From: Photobacterium frigidiphilum
GTDB taxonomy: Bacteria; Pseudomonadota; Gammaproteobacteria; Enterobacterales; Vibrionaceae
Direction of reading: 5' to 3'
DNA length: 64,000 nt
NCBI RefSeq assembly: GCF_003025615.1
Contig: NZ_PYMJ01000034.1
Span: 1-64,000 of the forward strand
Part shown: positions 55,023-64,000 of the stretch, piece by piece
Layout of the letters: every line of letters starts with the position of its first letter
Position numbering within the stretch: position 1 is the first letter of the stretch
The notes under the pieces: generated by a model
What the model saw: only the letters and a program-made list of their open reading frames with translations
The model's database searches: none
What the model was told of the DNA's origin: nothing
Program-made: the position numbers and the translations under genes

Positions 55023-58000
55023 TACCACACCATCTCCACTTCATCTTCACTTTGCACTTGCATCACATCCAAGTACTGACAGAACTCGCTGAGAACTGGA
55101 TGATCAAACACATCAGACACTTTTACCGTCACGCCAAACTCTGCCGCTAAGCGGTTTACTATTTGAATGGTTTGCAAAGATTGTCCGCCAAGTTCAAAAA
55201 AATTGGCTTGAGAGTGCAACCCACTCACACCTAAGATTTGTTGCCAAATAGTACTGACACGTTGCTCGGTTTCTGTAGCTAATGCGACTTCCGTGCTTAC
55301 ATTGTCATAGCTAGCTAGCAGCGCCTTGCGGTCAACCTTATTGCTGGTGGTCTTAGGTAAAGTATTAAAGAAACGATAATCCGTTGGGATCATGGCAGGA
55401 GGTAAGTGTTCACTCAGCTGTTGCTTAATGTCTTTTACATCTAACTCAACATTTTCTGGTACCGCAATGAATGCAATCAAACGTCGAATACCATTTGGGT
55501 AAACAACACCTTGTACACTGGCTTCTGTTACCGTATTGAGCGCCAGTAAGTGTGATTCCACTTCTCCCGGCTGAATACGATAACCACTGATTTTAAATTC
55601 ATTATCGATACGCCCCAGATAAACAATTTGCCCATCAAGGAAAGTCACCCGATCGCCTGTTCGATAAGCACGGCACGGCGCTTCACCGATCAACATAGTG
55701 GTGAATGCCGGATGCGTTAATCCGATATATCCTTGCGCCAGTGTGGGCCCCAACAACACCAATTCACCAATATTGGCTGGTTGATTGGCATGATCGAGGA
55801 TCAAGGCGTTCACTCCGGGTAAGGGCAAGCCTATAGGTAGCGCTGTGGTGTAACTCGATTGTGCTTGAAGGTCGCACGACGTCGCAACAACGGTACTTTC
55901 GGTAGGTCCGTAAGTATTAAACAGTGAAATAGTACGTACAGGTATTGCTTGAGCAACCGCTGTTTGCCATTGTGCCAGTTGCTCTGGATACACGGCTTCT
56001 CCACCGATAATGACGTGCTGAAGCGTTGTGGGTATAGATGCCACACCAGCATGTAAGCTCACGACCCATTCATTCCAGAAAGCGGTAGGTAAATCCAAGA
56101 CCGTGATATCAGCCTGTTCAATGGCATCAACAAAAGCTGGCATCGATTCAAGCATGGCATCAGTCCGCAGTATTAAAGTCGCCCCTTGCGTTAAAGTAAC
56201 AAACACTTCTTCGATACTTGCATCAAAATTAAAGGGGGCGAATTGCAACACGCGATCTTCAGTGGTTATGCCATAGGTTGTTGCTCCAGCAGCAGAGAAG
56301 TGGTTCAAAGCTCCATGACTAATTTCAACCCCTTTCGGCTCACCCGTCGATCCTGAGGTGAACATCACATATGCCACATCATCGGCAAGCACTGGTTCAC
56401 AATGCATAGATTTATACTGCATTGGTTCATACTGCATAGGTTCATAATGTAAGCCGTCACTAAGGAGGTGGCCAGCTAACAACATGGTTGGGATAGCCAA
56501 AGGAGTCAGTGCATGTTGGTATTCAGCTTCAGTAATCAACGTCTGAATATTGGCTTGTTTCACAATACTCTGTTGACGCTCCATCGGTTGTTCTGGGTCC
56601 AACGGGACATACACCGCACCACAATGCATTACTGCCAATTGTGCAATAACCTGTTGTACTGAACGCGACATCGCGACTGCTACACGATCACCACGCTGAA
56701 CACCTTGTTGCTTCAACGCCCATGCCGCTTGTTGCGATAATGATATCAATTGCTGATACGTGGTTTGCTGTAAACCCGCAGGAGTTTGCTGCTCAATAGC
56801 TACATTATTTGGGTATAGCAACGCTTGTTCGTTAATGCGTTCTATCACCTGACCATGTATTGAAGGTAGCTGTGTCGCATCAGTCCCCTTGATCAATGCC
56901 GATAAACGAGCATCAGCATGCTGACGATCCAAAAGACTATCAACGGTGAGTGATGGCTCCGTCACCCATTGCGCGATCAAGGTTAACAAACCATTTTGCA
57001 GAGTAGACAGTTGCTCCCAAGAATAGACATCAGGGTTAGCATCAAAATCAATGCTTGGCAGTCCTTCCGTCTTACTGTGCAATTCAATAGTGATATCTTC
57101 CACGGGCCCTGCACTAAGATTCAGGGTTTGTGCTGCCAAGTTCCCATAATGTAAAGGGTGATCGAATGGCATGATATTGACGAGGGCACCAAATAAGCGT
57201 TGTTCACCGCCAATACGGTGTAAATCACGGCGGAGATCTTCATAGCGATAATGCTGAAAACGGCGCATTGTTTTTTTGTGCTGCGCAATTTTCTTTGCAC
57301 TACTGATCAGATCATCTTGCGGATCGAAAGTCATTACAAGCGGAACGATGTTCATCTGCATACTTGGAACTGTTAGCGATTTTGACCCCAAACGGTTCAT
57401 CACCATCATGCCTAGCATGATCGCATTATCACCAGTTTGTTGTTTCAAGTGGGCGCATAACACAGCCAAAAACACATCAGCCCACGTCAGTTTATTGGCC
57501 TCACAGATTGTCGTTAACGATTTCCATACCGTGGCATTGATGCCTGCCGATGTTCGATAAAAGTCGGCAGTAATAGGTGCAACTTTGTCACTGTATGACG
57601 ATGGTTGCGGATACGTTTCAAGAGTTTCTAGCCAGAAATTTTTTGCTTTTGCATAAGTGCCCGACGTCACTCTCTTCATGTCTTCGTCTAACACTGCATC
57701 AAACGCACCAAAAGGATTTGGGGACACGACCTTTTCTGCGATTCGAGCGGTATAAATTTCAGCAATCCTTTGAAACATAAGGGTGGTACCAAAACCATCT
57801 AATGCAATATGGTGTACACAGTTATATAAATAGTCATTCGTTGCACCATGCAGAATCGTAAATCGACAAGGTAATCCATGGGATAAATCCAAGGGCAGTG
57901 CAATATCGTGCTGCGCCCATGCTTTCACTTCTTCTCGTTCTTCATCTATATCTATGATTTTTGATGTTAGTACGTGTGTAGTAATAGGAACTTCACATTG

Positions 58001-58309
58001 CGCTGGGTGTATGTAAGGGGTTTGATCTTCACCTTCTACAAAATGGCAGTATAAACATTCACTTTCTTTCACTGCCTGTTCGATAGCAAACACCAGCTGC
58101 TTACTGTCGACCCGCCCTTCAAACGCAATGCATTCTGCTGTATTAAAAAGCGCTTTGTTCTCATTAAGTGTATGGCCAAGCCATAACCCTTGTTGCGCGG
58201 TATTCAATGGCATTACTTTGTTTTGTTCAGCTTTGTTCTGCATGGCCTTGTTCTGCATTGCTTCATTCGGTATCGCTTTAGGTGGCATCATCATTGGTTG
58301 TACAGTCAT
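55022..58309 (-). CDS. NRPS: C-A-T module
   Basis: 1095 aa from the ATG at 58309 (GGGGGCG upstream, two bases after the entB stop). The frame extends 13 codons earlier inside entB. C domain with HHIALDG near residue 166, A domain about 480-975 (FTSGSTGEPKG, NTYGPTEST, YRTGDRV), carrier LGGQS with Ser near 1044, no thioesterase. The pocket reads D-A-E-D-I-G-T-V-V-K. Acidic residues at two pocket positions suggest a basic amino acid (Lys, Arg or Orn). It probably joins DHB from the EntB carrier to that residue. Two stretches of short in-frame tandem repeats are unusual: NKAMQNKAEQNK near the N-terminus, and EPMQYEPMQYKSM inside the A domain. Confidence 0.9.
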   Translation of the reverse strand: MTVQPMMMPPKAIPNEAMQNKAMQNKAEQNKVMPLNTAQQGLWLGHTLNENKALFNTAECIAFEGRVDSKQLVFAIEQAVKESECLYCHFVEGEDQTPYIHPAQCEVPITTHVLTSKIIDIDEEREEVKAWAQHDIALPLDLSHGLPCRFTILHGATNDYLYNCVHHIALDGFGTTLMFQRIAEIYTARIAEKVVSPNPFGAFDAVLDEDMKRVTSGTYAKAKNFWLETLETYPQPSSYSDKVAPITADFYRTSAGINATVWKSLTTICEANKLTWADVFLAVLCAHLKQQTGDNAIMLGMMVMNRLGSKSLTVPSMQMNIVPLVMTFDPQDDLISSAKKIAQHKKTMRRFQHYRYEDLRRDLHRIGGEQRLFGALVNIMPFDHPLHYGNLAAQTLNLSAGPVEDITIELHSKTEGLPSIDFDANPDVYSWEQLSTLQNGLLTLIAQWVTEPSLTVDSLLDRQHADARLSALIKGTDATQLPSIHGQVIERINEQALLYPNNVAIEQQTPAGLQQTTYQQLISLSQQAAWALKQQGVQRGDRVAVAMSRSVQQVIAQLAVMHCGAVYVPLDPEQPMERQQSIVKQANIQTLITEAEYQHALTPLAIPTMLLAGHLLSDGLHYEPMQYEPMQYKSMHCEPVLADDVAYVMFTSGSTGEPKGVEISHGALNHFSAAGATTYGITTEDRVLQFAPFNFDASIEEVFVTLTQGATLILRTDAMLESMPAFVDAIEQADITVLDLPTAFWNEWVVSLHAGVASIPTTLQHVIIGGEAVYPEQLAQWQTAVAQAIPVRTISLFNTYGPTESTVVATSCDLQAQSSYTTALPIGLPLPGVNALILDHANQPANIGELVLLGPTLAQGYIGLTHPAFTTMLIGEAPCRAYRTGDRVTFLDGQIVYLGRIDNEFKISGYRIQPGEVESHLLALNTVTEASVQGVVYPNGIRRLIAFIAVPENVELDVKDIKQQLSEHLPPAMIPTDYRFFNTLPKTTSNKVDRKALLASYDNVSTEVALATETEQRVSTIWQQILGVSGLHSQANFFELGGQSLQTIQIVNRLAAEFGVTVKVSDVFDHPVLSEFCQYLDVMQVQSEDEVEMVW

Positions 58310-58311
58310 GT

Positions 58312-59184
58312 TCACGCCCCCATTTTTGTTTCGATCAGCGACCACCAACGGTTTAAACTCGGCTCATCCGCTAAATCAATAAAGGTAAATTCAATACCGT
58401 ACTTACGCCATTCCGTGATCAATGACATGATGTGTACTGAATCCAACCCGTAATCAATCAAGTTTTCATCCGGATCGAACGCGTCTTCTTCCTCATCAAT
58501 GAAGGTAAGCAACTGACTTAGAAGACCTGCCTTTGTTAACGTTGGCTGCGTGGCTACAGCTCCAATAATCTCAGCAGTACTGACCACTTTCCCGCTACGA
58601 GTCGCCACATATTTCAACGCCATTTCATGCTCTTCTAGCGAGAAGTCAGCAATTGCATCCCCGACCATAAATGGCTTGATATCACGCATGAAGGCATCGA
58701 CAGCCGTCATCAAGCACCCGATATGACCGTAAATACCACAAATAACGAGCTGATCTTTACCCAATTCTTTAAGCATGTGTTCCAGCGGCGAACGTTGAAA
58801 TGCTGAATAACGCCATTTGTCCAACACCGTGTCATTACTTTTTGGGGTTAGCTCAGCAACGACTTTTTGCAACTCTGGCGAGCGGTTCAATCCTGGCCCC
58901 CACATATCATTGAGCAACGCACGATCTGCCATGTTTTGCTCTTTTGGCTGCGCGGTGTAAATCACGGGGATACCTTGTGTTTCACAAAACTGTTTAAGGG
59001 CGACTATCTTGTTAAGCAATGTTTGAATTAACGCGCTGTCTTTATCGTAAAAGCTGACAAAGTATTCCTGCATATCATGAATTAGGAGTGCTGCTTTTTC
59101 TGGTTCAAATACCCATGTCACTTTATTGGTTGGGAATTGCTCAGCTGAAGGCATGGAATATGAAGACAAAGATGGAATAGCCAT
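58312..59184 (-). CDS. entB: Isochorismatase with aryl carrier domain
   Basis: 290 aa. The N-terminal isochorismatase has LLIHDMQEYFV with the catalytic Asp, ALLNDMWGPGL, LDKWRYSAFQRSPLEHML and the cis-loop CGIYGHIGCL. The C-terminal aryl carrier (about 215-290) has the phosphopantetheine site YGLDSVHIM. It converts isochorismate to 2,3-dihydro-DHB and carries the DHB thioester. It sits 14 bases after entE. Confidence 0.94.
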   Translation of the reverse strand: MAIPSLSSYSMPSAEQFPTNKVTWVFEPEKAALLIHDMQEYFVSFYDKDSALIQTLLNKIVALKQFCETQGIPVIYTAQPKEQNMADRALLNDMWGPGLNRSPELQKVVAELTPKSNDTVLDKWRYSAFQRSPLEHMLKELGKDQLVICGIYGHIGCLMTAVDAFMRDIKPFMVGDAIADFSLEEHEMALKYVATRSGKVVSTAEIIGAVATQPTLTKAGLLSQLLTFIDEEEDAFDPDENLIDYGLDSVHIMSLITEWRKYGIEFTFIDLADEPSLNRWWSLIETKMGA

Positions 59185-59198
59185 GATTAAACGTCCTT

Positions 59199-60842
59199 TT
59201 ATTTTTTAATTATTAATGTTTGTTGAATGGTCTGACGTAACTGTTTTTTATCGACTTTCCCGACTGGGGTCATTGGTAATTGAGCAACAAACTCAACACG
59301 ATCGGGCAACTTATATTCCGCCACGCCTCGGGCACGAAGATGCTTACGAAGGGTGATGGCTTTTAATGCCGGATTAGTCGTAATCACAAAGGCACAGCTT
59401 TTTTCTCCCATCACGGTATCTGGCATCGAAACCAAGGCTGCGTTAGTAACCGCCTCGTGAACTAATAATTGATTTTCGACTTCTTCAGCCGCAATTTTTT
59501 CGCCACCACGGTTGATCTGATCTTTATCGCGCCCCACCACAATCAAGTAGCCCGTAGTAGTACGTTTCACGATATCGCCAGAACGGTAAAAGCCGTCGGC
59601 ATCAAAAGCATTCGCATTATGGTCTGGGCTATTAAAGTAGCCGCGGAAGGTATACGGACCACGAGTAAGTAACGCTCCCGCTATACCGTCGGGCACTTCA
59701 TTACCCTGCTCATCAACAATTTTAATTTCATCGTCATTACTGATTGGACGACCTTGAGTATTAAACACGTGCCAGCTGTCATCATCGAATCGGGTGTAAT
59801 TCACCAAGCCTTCGGCCATACCAAATACTTGCTGTAACTGGCACCCTAAAACGGGAGAAATCTGCTTCGCTAACGATTCGCTCAAACGTGCTCCGCCCAC
59901 TTGCAACACATTCAAACTGACAAGGTGACGTTTATAATCACTCGCCGCTTGCAGCCATAATGTGACTGCAGGGGGAACCAAGGCAGTCATAGTGACGCGA
60001 TGCTTATGGATCAGTGGAAAACAGCTCATGGCACTAGGGTCTGTAGCCAACACAACAGTACCGCCCGCATAAAACACACCAAATGCCCCAGGCGAGCTAA
60101 GCGAGAAATTATGCGGTGCAGGCAATGCGCACAAATACACGGTATCGCTATCTAATTGGCAAATTTCGACACTAGCACGGACACTGTAGTAGTAGTCATT
60201 GTGCGTACGCGGGATCAGCTTTGGAGTGCCTGTGCTGCCACCGGAGAGTTGAAAGAAAGCTACTTCTGAAGCGGGTGTGGATGTGAATTCCACTACCTCC
60301 TCGTTTGACTCTTCCTGCTGAGCCATCAAGAGCTCGGTTATTGACGTACCAAATGTTGCTTCACCTTCAACTAACCAATGACGAATCGTCGGCGTATCGG
60401 CATTTAATTCAGAAACAAAACGATCATCATGAAACAGTTGATGACAGTTAGAAACCACCATCAATGCGGGCTGTACCTGTTCTATATATGCACGTAGTTC
60501 AAGCTGTTTATGATTAAATAGTGCATTAACAGGGACGATGCCCACTTTCAACAGAGCAAGAAAAACGATATAAAATTCAGCCACATTCGGTAACTGCACC
60601 ACGGCAGTATCACCCGCCTTAAAACCTTGAGCATGCAAATGATGGGCTAGTATATTCGATAAGCAATTAAGCTCGGCATAGCTAAACTGACGCTGGTGGC
60701 AAATTAGTGCAGTACGAGATGCAGACGTTGAATCAACGCAATGGCGCGTAACAATGTCGGTCAGCGGTAAGTCAATCCAATACCCTTTTTCAATGTATCG
60801 CGCAGTAAATTCAGCAGGCCAAGGAGTAAACGGAATAGTCAT
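59199..60842 (-). CDS. entE: 2,3-dihydroxybenzoate-AMP ligase
   Basis: 547 aa stand-alone aryl adenylation enzyme: FTPWPAEFTARYIEKGYW start, QLSGGSTGTPKLIPRTH phosphate loop, FGMAEGLVNYTR, YRSGDIV, VVGRDKDQINRGGEKIAAEE and MTPVGKVDKKQLR with the catalytic Lys. It activates DHB and loads the EntB carrier. The start overlaps the entC stop by 4 bases. Confidence 0.95.
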   Translation of the reverse strand: MTIPFTPWPAEFTARYIEKGYWIDLPLTDIVTRHCVDSTSASRTALICHQRQFSYAELNCLSNILAHHLHAQGFKAGDTAVVQLPNVAEFYIVFLALLKVGIVPVNALFNHKQLELRAYIEQVQPALMVVSNCHQLFHDDRFVSELNADTPTIRHWLVEGEATFGTSITELLMAQQEESNEEVVEFTSTPASEVAFFQLSGGSTGTPKLIPRTHNDYYYSVRASVEICQLDSDTVYLCALPAPHNFSLSSPGAFGVFYAGGTVVLATDPSAMSCFPLIHKHRVTMTALVPPAVTLWLQAASDYKRHLVSLNVLQVGGARLSESLAKQISPVLGCQLQQVFGMAEGLVNYTRFDDDSWHVFNTQGRPISNDDEIKIVDEQGNEVPDGIAGALLTRGPYTFRGYFNSPDHNANAFDADGFYRSGDIVKRTTTGYLIVVGRDKDQINRGGEKIAAEEVENQLLVHEAVTNAALVSMPDTVMGEKSCAFVITTNPALKAITLRKHLRARGVAEYKLPDRVEFVAQLPMTPVGKVDKKQLRQTIQQTLIIKK

Positions 60843-62038
60843 GCTGATTCCTTACTTTTCAGTCCAAAAGCATTAAGCATGGTACCCAGTTTGGCCTCCG
60901 TTTCCGCCCATTCCGATTGCGGACACGATGCATCGACAATGCCAGCACCTGCAAATAAGCTCACTGTGTTATTCAATACTTTTCCGCACCGAATGGTCAC
61001 TGCCCATTCCCCATTTCCCTCTGCATCACACCAACCCACCATGCCGCTGAACATACCGCGTTCAAACGACTCCAGTTCATTAATTGCACGGCGTGATAAA
61101 TCAAACGGAAAGCCGCACACCGCGGGTGTTGGATGTAACAAGCAGGCAAGCTGCAATGCGCTGGTAGAAGGCGATTTTAATGTGCCTGAAATCTTAGTCG
61201 ATAAGTGCCACATAGCAGGAGTATTGATCAACGATGGGTCATTCGGCACATGCAACTCAACACAATAAGGATCCAAGAGTCGTTGAATTTCATCGATAAC
61301 CAAACGGTGTTCGTAGCGATCTTTTTTGGATGCCAACAAAGCCTGACTCACGCGTAATTCATCGGCTTCAATTTGTTGACGTTTAGCCGATCCTGCTAAA
61401 GGATTTGACGACAACTGTTGTCCCTGCTTACGAATAAGTAATTCAGGGCTGGCCCCTAATAAAATCGAACCGTCCGCTTGTGGAATGGAAAAGTGATAAC
61501 CCGTGGGATTTTGTGCCATCAAACGTCTTAGCACATACTCAGGAGAAATATTGCCATCCAATTCAAGATTTAACACTCGCGATAACACGGCTTTTTCAAG
61601 GCTAGTAGACTGAAACTTCTCCACTGCTTGAGCGACAGCCGATTTAAACGTATGTTCATTGGGAACACTCATGGAAGAAAGAACTTCAACCGCAGGAGGT
61701 GTAAGTGAAATATTAGGTGTCGCATGCTGAAAAGCATGTTTATCAATAAATTCAAAAGCCGTCGGCACATACAAACATGACGGTTGACTAACATCAAAAG
61801 GAATAGAACCTATAATTATAGGGTTATTAACTCCTTTTTGTTTTTCTAATGAAAATGCGCGCTGAATTGCCCGCTGAAATAAACTGTTATTCTCATCACC
61901 ATCAATGGCAGGTTGTATAACCGTCTGGTTAATACCGGATGCCATTAAACTACGGTGTTCAGATGTAAATATAAATTCTGTTTTTGGTGAGAATGATGCA
62001 AAACTAAAAGTTAACGTCTCACTTTGCGTTCGTTGCAT
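60839..62038 (-). CDS. entC: Isochorismate synthase
   Basis: 399 aa of the chorismate-binding family: VLSRVLNLEL, LGASPELLIRKQGQQLSSNP, AGSAKRQQ, HPTPAVCGFP, FERGMFSGMVGWCDAEGNGEWA, FAGAGIVDASCPQSEWAETEAK. It converts chorismate to isochorismate (Mg2+). First gene of the entC-entE-entB-NRPS-entA-NRPS-NRPS operon, with a Fur-type site upstream. Confidence 0.95.
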   Translation of the reverse strand: MQRTQSETLTFSFASFSPKTEFIFTSEHRSLMASGINQTVIQPAIDGDENNSLFQRAIQRAFSLEKQKGVNNPIIIGSIPFDVSQPSCLYVPTAFEFIDKHAFQHATPNISLTPPAVEVLSSMSVPNEHTFKSAVAQAVEKFQSTSLEKAVLSRVLNLELDGNISPEYVLRRLMAQNPTGYHFSIPQADGSILLGASPELLIRKQGQQLSSNPLAGSAKRQQIEADELRVSQALLASKKDRYEHRLVIDEIQRLLDPYCVELHVPNDPSLINTPAMWHLSTKISGTLKSPSTSALQLACLLHPTPAVCGFPFDLSRRAINELESFERGMFSGMVGWCDAEGNGEWAVTIRCGKVLNNTVSLFAGAGIVDASCPQSEWAETEAKLGTMLNAFGLKSKESA

Positions 62039-62165
62039 GACACAACTCCCTATTTACGCAAATGGTATGAAATAATTCGCCATGAAAATACTTCACATAG
62101 TTAATATCTTTATTTATCCAGCCGTAAAAGCTGATCCTGCATCACATAGCAACTAGTGTTTTTAT

Positions 62166-62184
62166 TATTATGATTGGTATTATT
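62166..62184. promoter_or_regulatory. Fur-type site upstream of entC
   Basis: The reverse complement AATAATACCAATCATAATA matches the Fur consensus at 13 of 19 positions, about 128 bp before the entC start and just after the receptor terminator. Confidence 0.5.
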
Positions 62185-62206
62185 TATGGCCTTGATATAC
62201 ACCATG

Positions 62207-62239
62207 AATAATAAGGGCTAGACGTCAGCCCTTATTATT
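62207..62239. terminator. Terminator of TonB receptor gene
   Basis: Perfect 13-bp stem AATAATAAGGGCT / AGCCCTTATTATT with T-rich flanks, 31 bases past the receptor stop on the minus strand. Confidence 0.9.
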
Positions 62240-62269
62240 ATATTTTATAAATATGGTTAACGATGGTTA

Positions 62270-64000
62270 TTAGAAGGCGTAAGAAGCACCCGCATAAATC
62301 GTACGGCTCTTCATGATATAATCATGTTTCACTGCCGCATCATCACGCTTTTCATCAGTAAGATTAGTTACCCCTAATTTCAGATTTAGGTTTTTAACCG
62401 CTTCATACTGTGCGCCTAGATCAAATGTGCCATAACCATCCGACTTTTCATCAGTACGCACATACTGCTCACCGGTGTATTGGTAAGACACATAGGTGTA
62501 TACGTTTTCTAGCATTTGCCAATCAACTTGAACATTTGCCGTGTTTTTCGGCGTCAATGTCAGCTCTTTGTCTGTCGTCTTGTCTTTGGCATCGGTATAC
62601 ATATAGTTCGCCGATAGGCTCACAGTATCAGTCACATCAAACCAACCTGACAGCTCAGCACCACGCACCTGTGCTTCTTTTACATTAAAGTACGTCAGTT
62701 CTTTTTTAACACGGTCCCAAGTCTCTGCTTGGATCATGTCATCAATATCATTATTAAACGCTGTTACTGTAGCGCCCCAGCTATCTGCTTTATAGCCCGT
62801 TGAAAGCTCATAACTGACTGCAGTTTCGGCTTTCAGGTCAGGGTTACCCACTACGGAACACGCACCACGGCAGGCAAGCACAGCGTATGAATCGCTGTAT
62901 TGATTCAAGCTCGGTGCTTTAAAGGCTTTACCCACGCCCCCTTTCACAACCCAGTTATCTGTAATGCTATAAACCGCATAAGCACGTGGACTGAATTCAC
63001 CACCGTAAACTTCGTGGTCATCAAATCGGCCGCCCAAAGTAACGGCCAAATCACCAATATCAAACTCATCTTGCAGATAAATCGCAGATTGGTTATAACC
63101 TTCCGATCCTTTAGACAGTGTCAGATTATTCTTCAGATCGGTAACACGGTACTCTGCACCGCCCGTCAGCAAGTGTGAACCCACGTAACCAGACAACTGA
63201 CCATCAAGTGTATTATTAGTCTGTGTAATATCACCCACCCCCTTATTCAAGCCTGAGTCATCTTTTAAATCAGAATTTTCGTAATTATATCGAACACGGG
63301 AATCAAACTTTGACCAGTAACCGTTATGCGTCAAGGTGGCATTAATACGTTCAAGTTTCTGAACGTTATTCACCGCCGTTCCCCAGTTGTTCCAATCAGC
63401 ATCACGATCGTCTTTACTATAAATAAGATCAAGATCAATATTTTGCTGAACAGTTGCCAGCCATTTCAAGCTAGAGAAAATATTCAGTTCATCACGCTCT
63501 TCCAGAACGTCAGAATCGGGATTTAACGATTGGTCGGTACGCCACGCATCGCGAGAGCTTTGCTCGATAATGATGTTGCCCAGTAATGTATCCTGTATCA
63601 GAGAACCGCCAGCATACACATTCCACTTGTGTACATCACCACCACTACCTTCCGTAGGACCTTCGTATTGATAACCCACCGCACCTTCTGCTTGCTCTGT
63701 CGGTTGACGAAGAATTACGTTCACTACACCACCCAGGGCATCAGCACCGTAAAGTGATGACATAGGGCCACGAATGACTTCAATGCGCTCAACCGCAGAC
63801 ATTGGGATACTTGAAAGGTCAAAATCATTACCGTACGACGATGTCAGCGCATCGCGGGAACTCGTACGTTTACCGTTGATCAACAGCAGAGTGTAATCAG
63901 AATCCAAGCCACGGATTTTAATCTCATTACGGCCATAAGGCGTACCTGGATTAATATTAATACCCGGTAACTTCTTCACGGCTTCTGCCACATCATTAAC
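62270..64000 (-). CDS. TonB-dependent siderophore receptor (partial, 5' end outside window)
   Basis: The last 577 codons of an outer-membrane receptor run off the right edge, so the signal peptide, TonB box and start are not seen. The plug domain retains VKKLPGININPG, IKIRGLDSDYTLLLINGKR, VERIEVIRGPMSSLYGADAL and GGVVNVILRQP. The barrel ends in the expected aromatic SRTIYAGASYAF. CRGAC (near residue 377) in an extracellular-type loop may form a disulfide. It resembles FepA/IrgA/CirA-type catecholate receptors, consistent with the adjacent ent genes. It imports the ferric siderophore through the outer membrane. Confidence 0.93.
   Translation of the reverse strand, partial: VNDVAEAVKKLPGININPGTPYGRNEIKIRGLDSDYTLLLINGKRTSSRDALTSSYGNDFDLSSIPMSAVERIEVIRGPMSSLYGADALGGVVNVILRQPTEQAEGAVGYQYEGPTEGSGGDVHKWNVYAGGSLIQDTLLGNIIIEQSSRDAWRTDQSLNPDSDVLEERDELNIFSSLKWLATVQQNIDLDLIYSKDDRDADWNNWGTAVNNVQKLERINATLTHNGYWSKFDSRVRYNYENSDLKDDSGLNKGVGDITQTNNTLDGQLSGYVGSHLLTGGAEYRVTDLKNNLTLSKGSEGYNQSAIYLQDEFDIGDLAVTLGGRFDDHEVYGGEFSPRAYAVYSITDNWVVKGGVGKAFKAPSLNQYSDSYAVLACRGACSVVGNPDLKAETAVSYELSTGYKADSWGATVTAFNNDIDDMIQAETWDRVKKELTYFNVKEAQVRGAELSGWFDVTDTVSLSANYMYTDAKDKTTDKELTLTPKNTANVQVDWQMLENVYTYVSYQYTGEQYVRTDEKSDGYGTFDLGAQYEAVKNLNLKLGVTNLTDEKRDDAAVKHDYIMKSRTIYAGASYAF

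Noticed and set aside
55022..58348. NRPS start at 58348 overlapping entB by 37 bases
   Set aside because: The in-frame ATG at 58309 has GGGGGCG upstream and lies two bases after the entB stop, which is a better start.

Overview
The window looks like chromosomal DNA of a marine gamma-proteobacterium of the Vibrionaceae, most probably Photobacterium. The reasons are low-to-moderate GC, ATACCA/TGGTAT palindromic intergenic repeats, repeated tRNA-Ser(UGA) units, and gene families typical of the group: proXWV, DUF3429, YgjV, an SgrR-like regulator and a ViuB-type siderophore-interacting protein. No searches were run. All calls rest on motifs and family recognition.

Left part (1-12.6 kb). A decayed mobile element (integrase tail joined to a frameshifted plasmid or phage replicase) lies beside a tRNA-Ser. 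It is followed by an SgrR-like regulator, a thioredoxin-2 with an unusual WCNPC active site flanked by two palindromes, a 411-residue protein made of three tandem RidA domains, a lipoprotein, a GNAT, a broken amine oxidase behind a cupin gene, a LysR regulator, DUF3429, an unannotated 26-codon ORF with its own terminator, a cold-shock gene and an 8-bp tandem repeat.

Middle (12.6-38.7 kb). This part carries carbamate kinase, a second PurA-type adenylosuccinate synthetase with a divergent LysR, the proX-proW-proV osmoprotectant transporter, a YidA-type phosphatase and an HlyD/DUF2955 efflux pair. A reductive-dehalogenase operon follows (TPR protein, rdhA, rdhB, NosR/RdhC-like flavoprotein, small membrane protein) with a perfect FNR palindrome at its promoter and an AraC gene beyond its terminator. 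Next come a CNT nucleoside transporter, a second copy of the tRNA-Ser unit, YgiW-like, LysR/EamA, YgjV, lplA, a tautomerase-like gene, a CDF metal exporter and tag. The regions upstream of the triple-RidA gene and of the carbamate kinase gene share a collinear block of about 215 bp at a constant offset, which points to common regulation.

Right part (38.8-64 kb). This is a catecholate siderophore locus. A siderophore-interacting protein, a dedicated DAHP synthase, a ferric-siderophore ABC importer and its binding protein lead into a roughly 16.7 kb minus-strand operon entC-entE-entB-NRPS(C-A-T)-entA-NRPS(dock-C-A-T-E-C-T)-NRPS(partial C-A), with a TonB-dependent receptor truncated by the window edge. 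EntC, EntB and EntA make 2,3-dihydroxybenzoate, EntE loads it onto the EntB carrier, and the NRPS proteins add amino acids. The assembly line is odd: the last module lacks an internal A domain, a separate carrier-less protein appears to supply it (predicted Gly), and no thioesterase is seen. Pocket residues suggest a basic amino acid, then an unidentified D-residue, then Gly.
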